Assembly: GCA_029287815.1 (NCBI GenBank)
Contig: JARFQK010000115.1
Coordinates: 1 to 5,332, forward strand
Reading direction: 5' to 3'
DNA: 5,332 nt
Origin: Gammaproteobacteria bacterium
GTDB lineage: Bacteria; Pseudomonadota; Gammaproteobacteria; SZUA-229
Position numbers and translations under genes: made by a program
The notes under the pieces: generated by a model
Seen by the model: the letters and a program-made list of their open reading frames with translations, nothing else
The model's database searches: none
What the model was told of the DNA's origin: nothing
Shown here: in pieces, positions 1-5,332 of the stretch
Numbering within the stretch: the first letter of the stretch is position 1
Layout: every line of letters begins with the position of its first letter

Positions 1-1
1 T

Positions 2-538
2 TTCTTCCCTGTGGAATTCGCCCCCACCGGTCAGCCCACCGTGGCGGTCCCGGTCTACTCATTGATCAATCAGGCAGGTATCGATGGCCAGGTGTTTGTT
101 GGCGACTGGACCTGGAAACTCGAGGCAATCAACAAGGAATATCGTTCGGGTTTGCGCAAAGGATCACACAACTTCCAGGCTGTCGGCGGCTTCGAGTACA
201 CCTGGGTCGGCTTTACCGGCGGCTTCAGCGACCTTGGCTTCGTCGTCGAATATCACTACAGCGATGGCAACAAACGCGAAACCATTTTTGACAATGATCT
301 CGCAACCGCCTTGCGGTATGTGATGAACGATGCCCAGTCCACCGAAGTGCTCGGGGGGCTGATTACCGACGCTGACACGCGAACCGTTGCCGGTTTCATC
401 GAGGCAACCCGACGATTCGGACAGAACTGGCTGCTGGAAGCCGAGCTGCGAACCTACAGCGGAACTGAGGAAGACCGGCCTCTGTACAGTTTTCGCTTCG
501 ACAACTTTGTCCAGATCGACCTTGCTTATTATTTCTGA
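2..538 (+). CDS. Putative outer-membrane beta-barrel protein, C-terminal part (5' end outside window)
   Basis: The frame is open from the left edge (first full codon at base 2) to a TGA at 536-538, giving 178 residues of a longer protein. The GTG at base 11 should not be taken as a start, because the frame runs on upstream without a stop. The fragment shows short stretches of alternating polar and hydrophobic/aromatic residues separated by turns rich in G, D and N (for example around GGFEYTWVGF, GFVVEYHYSDG and NWLLEAELRTYSG). It ends in DNFVQIDLAYYF, with a terminal phenylalanine. That ending is the usual C-terminal signal by which the BAM complex recognises outer-membrane barrels, so an outer-membrane location is inferred. 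I do not recognise a specific family, substrate or pore function. It lies 143 bp upstream of the binding-protein gene on the same strand, so it could share its operon, but the gap is large enough for separate promoters. The reading frame is well supported; the product name is tentative. Confidence 0.7.
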   Translation, partial: FFPVEFAPTGQPTVAVPVYSLINQAGIDGQVFVGDWTWKLEAINKEYRSGLRKGSHNFQAVGGFEYTWVGFTGGFSDLGFVVEYHYSDGNKRETIFDNDLATALRYVMNDAQSTEVLGGLITDADTRTVAGFIEATRRFGQNWLLEAELRTYSGTEEDRPLYSFRFDNFVQIDLAYYF

Positions 539-681
539 GGAACCTCTGATTAATCCAGCGCTTCCCCCAAATTTTGTAACATCTTGTAAAAACACCGACA
601 TATCGCAGCGATTTCGGGTAAAACGCTGGTTCATCTCACTAGACCTTAGGTTACGCAGCCAAGAAGTAGTTGGTGACGCTC
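539..681 (+). promoter_or_regulatory. Intergenic region with possible promoter/operator for the sensor pair
   Basis: This 143-bp gap separates the barrel gene from the binding-protein gene and contains no credible ORF. It is AT-richer than its flanks around 565-605. Two copies of TTGTAA lie at 574-579 and 584-589, exactly 10 bp apart, which would place them on the same face of the helix. Either could act as a -35-like element, but no good -10 hexamer stands at 16-18 bp (the best is a poor CATATC-like match near 599-604), so a transcription start cannot be assigned. A 5-bp inverted pair, CAGCG at 606-610 and CGCTG at 624-628, has a 13-base loop and is too weak to call a terminator. A short GGTGA at 672-676, five bases before the ATG at 682, is the probable ribosome binding site. 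Confidence 0.3.
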
Positions 682-1632
682 ATGACTGGCTCAGGATTCT
701 GTACAAGAGTACTCGTTATTCTCCTGTCAGCGACCACTGTTGAAGCTGCTAAATGCGTCTATGTCTCGTCCTATCATCAAGGCTATGCCTGGTCCGACGG
801 CGTCGAGCGTGGTCTGCTGGAAACGCTCGGCGACAAGTGCGAGATCACCATCTTCAATATGGACACCAAACGCAACAAGGACGAAGCATCGATCCAGCGA
901 GCCGCGCTTGACGCAAAAAAACTGATCGATGCAATGCAACCGGACGTCGTGATCGCCTCGGATGACAACGCGTCAAAATACCTGATCGTTCCATATTACA
1001 AGGATGCCGATATTCCGTTCGTATTCTGCGGCGTCAACTGGACCGTCGAGCAGTACGGTTTTCCGTTTTCGAATGTGACTGGCATGATCGAGGTGGCTGC
1101 AATCGAACCGATGTTTGACAAGGTGGCCGCGATAGTCGGCGAAGTAGATCATGCCTTTTATATTGGCGCAAATACCCTGACAGAATGGAAGAACCTGCGA
1201 CGGTTTGAACTCAGCGGCAAGACGCGGCAGATCGAAATATCAAGCCAGCTGGTGGGCACAATGGCAGACTGGCTCGCAGCCTACGAGGAGGCACAACTGG
1301 CGGATTTTGTGATCATCGGCAGCTATGCCGGCATCACAGACTGGGACAGTGAGGCAGTTGCACGAGCGATCGCACCGCTGAGCAAAAGGCTCAGCGCAAC
1401 CAATCATGGGTGGATGATGCCTTACACGATGTTTGGCATGACCAAGGTTCCCGAGGAGCATGGGGAGTGGGCCGGCAAGGTCGCGATCGAAATCCTAAAT
1501 GGAACCGCCGCTGCTGCAATCCCGATCATCCCGAATCGTAATTTCAACATCATTGTCAATAACAGCCTCCTCGACAGAGCACAGATCAAACTGCCCGAGT
1601 TCATCAGGCTCAAGGCGCAGGCATTTAACTGA
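682..1632 (+). CDS. Periplasmic substrate-binding protein, ABC_sub_bind (TrpX-like) family, probable ligand sensor
   Basis: This 316-residue protein is predicted to be exported and to bind a small ligand in the periplasm. The ATG at 682 was chosen because GGTGA stands five bases upstream. TTG 670 and GTG 673 are in-frame alternatives, and a TAG at 667-669 bars anything earlier. Residues 1-22 look like a signal peptide with a hydrophobic core (VLVILLSATT) and a V-E-A cleavage site after residue 22, although the n-region has only one arginine. The mature part shows the features I associate with Pfam ABC_sub_bind/COG2984: an opening strand followed by SSYHQGYAW, the segment IASDDNASKYL (91-101), IPFVFCGVNW (111-120), and a late VPEEHGEWAGKVAIEILNG block (256-274) followed by IPIIPNRNF. 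Length is normal for the family. No ABC permease or ATPase gene is present in the window. The stop overlaps the next start by one base (TGATG), so the two proteins are probably made together and this one likely feeds the downstream receptor. The ligand cannot be told from sequence. Mature cysteines C25 and C53 might form a disulfide (speculative). Confidence 0.85.
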   Translation: MTGSGFCTRVLVILLSATTVEAAKCVYVSSYHQGYAWSDGVERGLLETLGDKCEITIFNMDTKRNKDEASIQRAALDAKKLIDAMQPDVVIASDDNASKYLIVPYYKDADIPFVFCGVNWTVEQYGFPFSNVTGMIEVAAIEPMFDKVAAIVGEVDHAFYIGANTLTEWKNLRRFELSGKTRQIEISSQLVGTMADWLAAYEEAQLADFVIIGSYAGITDWDSEAVARAIAPLSKRLSATNHGWMMPYTMFGMTKVPEEHGEWAGKVAIEILNGTAAAAIPIIPNRNFNIIVNNSLLDRAQIKLPEFIRLKAQAFN

Positions 1633-4403
1633 TGTACGCTCTGCAATCCAGTTTTGAGCGATCTTACGGCTTCGTCAAACTGCTGCTGATTCTGACCAGC
1701 CTGGCGATCCTGGCCGTGATGGTATTACTCGTCGTCTCACAAAGCATCAAAACCATCCAGAGCCGGTTGGCTGACAGCGCACAGCTGGTCTTCCAGCAAA
1801 CCCAGGAGGCTCTGCACGCGGGCGAACACGTGCTGGACTCATATCGGGCCTATTTCAGCACGGTCGATAGCGTGGATTACCGAAAATTGGAGGAATATTC
1901 TCGCGCGATCAGAAAAGACCACCCGTTCATACACCTGACCCAATACATGATACGTGTGAAAGACAGCGAACTCGACGATTTTTTGAATGAGCGCAGGCTT
2001 CAAGGATTCGCCAACTTTCGCATCACCGAGTACGATGACCGTGAGGACCGCACTCTGGTACCAGTCGCCGAGCGCAGTGTCTATTACCCTTTGGTCTTCA
2101 TGGAGCCGATGGAGATCCCCTCCCTGCCTTTGCTCGGCTTCGACGTTTTATCGTCCCCGGAGATCACCGATGCACTGGAGGAATCGATCAACACCGGTCG
2201 CGCGCGCGCGACCAAGCCTTTCAGCCTCCATACCGGCGGCACCGGCTATATGATTCTGACGCCAATCTATACATCCAAGGACTTGCCCGCGGACAAGATA
2301 CAGCGGTATGATCTGGCGACTCGTCTGGTGGCTGTAACCATCAAAACCGACAATATCCTTGACAGCATGGAAATCGGTGAAAACGAGTCACTGTCCTATC
2401 GCTATTTCGATAAGGATATCGGCGCCTATACGATCGCCCGATCGATCAATGCGCAAGCGATCGCTCTGGATTCGTTATTGCCCGTTTTTACGTCGACACA
2501 TCGACTCGAGGTCGCCGGTCAATACTATGATCTCGAGCTGATGCGACAGATGAGCTGGGCCGACCTGGATTACAAGTGGCTCGCTTTTGCGGTTTTCTCA
2601 ACCGCAGCGTTCATGCTGCTATTTTTCAATCTCGTCAATTTACGCATCAGAAGCGCAATGGAGCGACAGCGCGCGCAAGCCGAAATCTTCCGTGAGCGCG
2701 AACACGCCCAAGTCACGCTGCATTCCATCAGCGAAGCCGTGATTACGACCGATGTCGACAAGCACATTGTGTACATGAATCCAATCGCGCGGCGCATCAC
2801 CGGCTGGAACGAGGACGAGGCCATCGGCATGCCGATCAATACCGTGTTTAGGCTGATCCATGAAGATACGCGGGAACCTGTCAACAGCACCGTTGATGAA
2901 TGCCTCGATACCGAGGGCACGGTCTTGTTCGACAAGCCCGCCTTGCTGATCAACAAGAACGGCGATGAATTCGCTGTGGAAAACTCCTCCTCGCCGATCC
3001 GTGGCCACAGCGGTGAAATGATCGGCGCGGTTCTGGTGTTCAGGAACATCACCCATATACGCAACCTGTCGAAGAAAATGGAGTTCCAGGCAACGCATGA
3101 TTCGCTGACCGGCCTTATCAATCGCCATGAGTTCGAGAATCAGCTCAAGCAAGCGGTGAATACGGCCAGGGATGAAAATAAGCAGCATGCGATCTGCTAT
3201 CTTGACCTCGATCAGTTCAAGCTGGTGAACGATACCTGTGGACACATCGCCGGCGATCAGCTGTTGAAAGAAATCGCCGCGTTGATGCCGCAGGACGTGC
3301 GCGCCAGCGACTGTCTGGCCCGGCTCGGTGGCGATGAGTTTGGCGTGCTGATGTTCGATTGCCCGGTCAAACAGGCCCAGAAAGTCGCGGAGAACCTGCG
3401 CGCAACGATCAAGGATTTCGCCTTCAGCTGGGACAAGAAAACTTTTGATGTCAGTGTCAGCATTGGCCTGGTCCCAATCACCAATGACAGCGGTTCAGTT
3501 CAGGATGTACTACGCCGCTCTGATTCCGCCTGCTACATCGCCAAGGACCTCGGTCGTAATCGTGTGCATGTCTATACGCCTGATGATATCGAGATATCGC
3601 GGCGCCATGGTGAAGCGCAATGGGTTACGCGTATCAAGAATGCTCTGGAGCAGAATCGCTTCCAGCTTGCCTTGCAGGCGGTCAAGCCGATCATCGACAC
3701 CAGAGCCGGCACGCATTATGAGGTGCTGTTGCGCATGCTCGATGATCACGGCGATCCGGTACCACCAATGTCATTTATACCAGCAGCGGAACGCTATGAC
3801 ATGATGCCGGCCCTGGACCGGTGGGTCGTCAGCACGACCTGTCAGATGATATCCGAGCAGGAAAGCAGGCACCGGAACAGGCCCGGCAAAGCAGACCGGC
3901 ATATCTTCAATATCAATTTGTCGGGCCAGACGCTCAGCAATACCGACATTCTGGATTTCATTCGCAGGGAGCTGGATCATTACGCGATCGACGCAAGTCG
4001 GATCTGTTTCGAGATTACCGAAACAGCCGTTATTGCGAACCTCTCGCTTGCGATCGATTTCATCAGCAAGATGAAAGAGATCGGCTGCATGTTCGCGCTG
4101 GACGATTTTGGCAGTGGTCTCAGTTCTTTCGCATATTTGAAGAAATTGCCGGTCGATTTCCTGAAAATCGATGGTGAATTCGTCCGCGATATCGCCGATG
4201 ACCCCATGGATCGTGCGATCGTGTCAGCGATCAACGACATCGGGCACGAAATCGGCCTGACCACCGTCGCAGAGTACGTCGAAAGCAAAGCCATTCTCGG
4301 CGTTCTGAAGGAACTGGGCGTCGACTACGCCCAGGGCTATGGTATCGACAAACCCAAAGTGTGGCTGCCCGATAATATCGTTCAGCTCAAGGCGCGGCAT
4401 TAG
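1632..4403 (+). CDS. CHASE-PAS-GGDEF-EAL membrane receptor, putative bifunctional diguanylate cyclase/c-di-GMP phosphodiesterase
   Basis: This 923-residue inner-membrane protein is predicted to make and degrade c-di-GMP. Helix TM1 (about 13-36) and TM2 (about 314-336) enclose a periplasmic region whose YYPLVFMEP (151-159), GFDVLSSPEITDALEES and NTGRARATKPF segments (169-197) fit a CHASE sensor. A charged helical linker (337-362) leads to a PAS domain (about 360-480). GGDEF domain, about 483-650: DSLTGLINR, LDLDQFK with metal ligand D525, N533, and an intact GGDEF at 566-570. RASD at 557-560, five residues before it, matches an inhibitory I-site. EAL domain, about 663-920: the signature reads EVLLR (E697) instead of EALLR. 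N762, E794, D824-D825, K845, E881 and Q901, the residues expected for metal binding and catalysis, are all present, so the domain should be active. The ATG at 1632 overlaps the stop of the binding-protein gene by one base and has no strong Shine-Dalgarno of its own, which points to translational coupling. Which activity dominates in the cell, and the signal sensed by PAS, cannot be read from sequence. Confidence 0.93.
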   Translation: MYALQSSFERSYGFVKLLLILTSLAILAVMVLLVVSQSIKTIQSRLADSAQLVFQQTQEALHAGEHVLDSYRAYFSTVDSVDYRKLEEYSRAIRKDHPFIHLTQYMIRVKDSELDDFLNERRLQGFANFRITEYDDREDRTLVPVAERSVYYPLVFMEPMEIPSLPLLGFDVLSSPEITDALEESINTGRARATKPFSLHTGGTGYMILTPIYTSKDLPADKIQRYDLATRLVAVTIKTDNILDSMEIGENESLSYRYFDKDIGAYTIARSINAQAIALDSLLPVFTSTHRLEVAGQYYDLELMRQMSWADLDYKWLAFAVFSTAAFMLLFFNLVNLRIRSAMERQRAQAEIFREREHAQVTLHSISEAVITTDVDKHIVYMNPIARRITGWNEDEAIGMPINTVFRLIHEDTREPVNSTVDECLDTEGTVLFDKPALLINKNGDEFAVENSSSPIRGHSGEMIGAVLVFRNITHIRNLSKKMEFQATHDSLTGLINRHEFENQLKQAVNTARDENKQHAICYLDLDQFKLVNDTCGHIAGDQLLKEIAALMPQDVRASDCLARLGGDEFGVLMFDCPVKQAQKVAENLRATIKDFAFSWDKKTFDVSVSIGLVPITNDSGSVQDVLRRSDSACYIAKDLGRNRVHVYTPDDIEISRRHGEAQWVTRIKNALEQNRFQLALQAVKPIIDTRAGTHYEVLLRMLDDHGDPVPPMSFIPAAERYDMMPALDRWVVSTTCQMISEQESRHRNRPGKADRHIFNINLSGQTLSNTDILDFIRRELDHYAIDASRICFEITETAVIANLSLAIDFISKMKEIGCMFALDDFGSGLSSFAYLKKLPVDFLKIDGEFVRDIADDPMDRAIVSAINDIGHEIGLTTVAEYVESKAILGVLKELGVDYAQGYGIDKPKVWLPDNIVQLKARH

Positions 4404-4433
4404 CCCGCCTGGTGACACAGCAGTCCTCATAGA

Positions 4434-4499
4434 AGGGTGCGCCGTGCGCACGGCGAATCCTCAGTAGGGTAGCCGGTTCTGGTGCGCACGGCGCACCCT
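4434..4499. repeat. Paired REP-like inverted repeat (REPIN-like element)
   Basis: The 18-base arm AGGGTGCGCCGTGCGCAC at 4434-4451 is repeated as an exact reverse complement at 4482-4499, with a 30-base spacer. Each arm is itself a small palindrome. The left one can fold as GTGCGC-CGT-GCGCAC (6-bp stem, 4437-4451), and the right one as GGTGCGC-ACG-GCGCACC (7-bp stem, 4481-4497). The spacer also contains GTAGGGT (4464-4470), resembling the beginning of the same unit. Two inverted copies of a short hairpin-forming GC-rich sequence outside genes are the layout of a REPIN, the dispersed doublet thought to be spread by RAYT transposases (family knowledge). The element starts 30 bases after the receptor gene's stop, so its transcript could also protect the mRNA 3' end or weaken read-through. 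No RAYT gene is in the window and copy number cannot be judged from one locus. Confidence 0.7.
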
Positions 4500-4621
4500 G
4501 CGGTTTCCTCACTCAAACCCTTGCTGTGGCTACGCGTTTCGCCCCAGAGCGGCGCTTACCAACACGAATCCCGAGCCTGCTCCAGTGATCGTGGTGAGAA
4601 GTGCGGCCTGACAGCGCGCAG

Positions 4622-4648
4622 AGCCCTGGCAGCCGCGACAAGAGGGCT
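4622..4648 (-). terminator. Weak hairpin just downstream of uvrB
   Basis: AGCCCT at 4622-4627 and AGGGCT at 4643-4648 can pair as a 6-bp stem with a 15-base loop, beginning three bases beyond the uvrB stop codon on the minus strand. The position suits a transcript end, but the loop is long and no U-tract follows, so an intrinsic terminator is only a possibility. Confidence 0.2.
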
Positions 4649-4651
4649 GAT

Positions 4652-5332
4652 TTACGCCGCCGGTCCCAACGCGACCTGCTTGATCTCCTCGAGCCTGTCC
4701 CTTAGTAGCGCCGCTTCTTCGAACTCGAGATTGCGAGCATGCTCGTACATCTGTTTTTCGAGCCGTGCTATTTCTTTGGACAGTTGTTCTGGTTTCAAAG
4801 CCTGGTACTCTGCCCGCTCCTCAGCCACCTCACGTATCGCCGAGCGGTAGGTCTGTCCGGTTTTTTGTTGATAACCCGCTTCGAGGATATCGGTCACCTG
4901 CTTGCTGATCGTGGTCGGTGTGATCCCGTGCTCGTTGTTGAATACCTGTTGTTTGGCTCGGCGCTCGCGGGTGATCGTGATCGCGCGTTCCATCGAGGCG
5001 GTCACCGTGTCGGCGTAGAGAATGGCTTTGCCATTCACATTGCGTGCCGCGCGTCCAATGCTCTGGATCAGAGAGCGATCCGAGCGCAGAAAACCCTCCT
5101 TGTCGGCATCGAGAATCGCCACCAGCGAGACCTCGGGAATGTCCAGCCCCTCGCGCAACAGATTGATGCCGACCAGCACGTCGAACTCGCCCAGGCGAAG
5201 ATCACGAATGATTTCGACACGCTCGACGGTGTCGATATCCGAGTGCAGGTAACGCACACGCACACCGTGCTCCATCAGATACTCGGTCAAATCCTCGGCC
5301 ATACGTTTGGTCAGCGTCAGGATCAGTATGCG
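4652..5332 (-). CDS. uvrB: UvrABC excinuclease subunit B, C-terminal third (5' end outside window)
   Basis: UvrB is the cytoplasmic helicase-like subunit of nucleotide excision repair. It receives damaged DNA from UvrA, verifies the lesion and recruits UvrC for incision. The window holds 226 C-terminal residues of a protein usually about 670 long; the frame stays open to the right edge, so the internal ATG at 5302 is not the start. The fragment begins RILILTLTKRMAEDLTEYL. It contains helicase motif V around DVLVGINLLREGLDIPE (51-67), LDADKEGFLRS (74-84), and motif VI SLIQSIGRAARNVNGKAILY (87-106) with the arginines R94 and R97 that act in ATP hydrolysis. The C-terminal UVR domain (about 184-218, NLEFEEAALLRDRLEEIK) is the coiled-coil-type helix pair that contacts UvrC. 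All of this matches E. coli UvrB closely. It ends in TAA at 4654-4652. The gene converges on the signalling cluster and shows no sign of damage or functional link to it. Confidence 0.97.
   Translation of the reverse strand, partial: RILILTLTKRMAEDLTEYLMEHGVRVRYLHSDIDTVERVEIIRDLRLGEFDVLVGINLLREGLDIPEVSLVAILDADKEGFLRSDRSLIQSIGRAARNVNGKAILYADTVTASMERAITITRERRAKQQVFNNEHGITPTTISKQVTDILEAGYQQKTGQTYRSAIREVAEERAEYQALKPEQLSKEIARLEKQMYEHARNLEFEEAALLRDRLEEIKQVALGPAA

Larger units (their letters stand above)
4404..4651. other. Convergent intergenic region
   Basis: This 248-bp stretch lies between the stop of the c-di-GMP receptor gene (+) and the stop of uvrB (-). Its left part holds the paired REP-like inverted repeat described separately. 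From about 4500 to 4620 I see no convincing gene, RNA or terminator. A plus-strand frame that opens at 4482 runs antisense into uvrB and is not credible as a gene. No run of T residues follows any hairpin, so a classical intrinsic terminator is not evident for either flanking gene. Confidence 0.6.

Noticed and set aside
164..634. Minus-strand frame of 156 codons overlapping the barrel gene
   Set aside because: Antisense to a reading frame that ends in a convincing outer-membrane signature; the translation is low in recognisable features.
539..681. c-di-GMP riboswitch in the leader of the sensor operon
   Set aside because: No GEMM-like paired helices with conserved loop sequences could be recognised in the gap.
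682..750. Lipoprotein reading of the binding protein through C7
   Set aside because: The cysteine precedes the hydrophobic core and is not in a lipobox; a signal peptidase I site (VEA) fits better.
2640..3245. Long minus-strand open frame (about 200 codons) opposite the PAS/GGDEF coding region, and a similar one at 2570-3121
   Set aside because: Both lie fully antisense to a gene with strongly supported domains, in GC-rich coding DNA where such frames are common, and their translations show no recognisable domain.
4424..4511. Three copies of TCCTCA (4424, 4458, 4506) around the inverted repeat
   Set aside because: Spacing is uneven (34 and 48 bp) and a hexamer is short; they may be remnants of repeat flanks but chance is as likely.
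4482..4850. Plus-strand frame starting inside the REP-like repeat and running into uvrB
   Set aside because: It begins within repeat DNA and its second half is antisense to the conserved uvrB end; the serine/alanine-rich translation looks like an artefact.

Overview
The window looks like chromosomal DNA from a Gammaproteobacterium, probably a free-living aquatic one. This is inferred from the close match of the UvrB fragment to the gammaproteobacterial type, the outer-membrane barrel ending, and a full CHASE-PAS-GGDEF-EAL signalling protein. No taxonomic search was possible, so the lineage below class is unknown. No mobile-element gene, CRISPR array, tRNA or rRNA is visible.

Layout. Positions 2-538 (+) are the C-terminal part of a protein that ends like an outer-membrane beta-barrel; its start lies outside the window. 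A 143-bp non-coding gap (539-681) follows and may hold the promoter of the next unit; it contains a tandem TTGTAA repeat with 10-bp phasing. Then come two genes that overlap by one base. The first (682-1632, +) is a secreted periplasmic substrate-binding protein of the ABC_sub_bind/TrpX-like type. The second (1632-4403, +) is a 923-residue membrane protein with a periplasmic CHASE sensor flanked by two transmembrane helices, then PAS, GGDEF and EAL domains. A 248-bp intergenic region (4404-4651) carries a perfect 18-bp inverted repeat made of two hairpin-forming REP-like units. On the minus strand, running in from the right edge, is the C-terminal third of uvrB (4652-5332).

How the genes may work together. 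The binding protein has no permease or ATPase gene beside it in the window and is translationally coupled to a c-di-GMP-metabolising receptor. The simplest reading is that it serves as the periplasmic ligand-binding half of a sensor, reporting to the CHASE region of the receptor and so tuning c-di-GMP synthesis and breakdown. Vibrio cholerae NspS-MbaA is an established precedent for this logic, but with a polyamine-type binding protein; here the binding protein is of another family and the receptor has a CHASE domain. The upstream outer-membrane protein may or may not belong to the same unit. uvrB is an unrelated housekeeping repair gene converging on the cluster.
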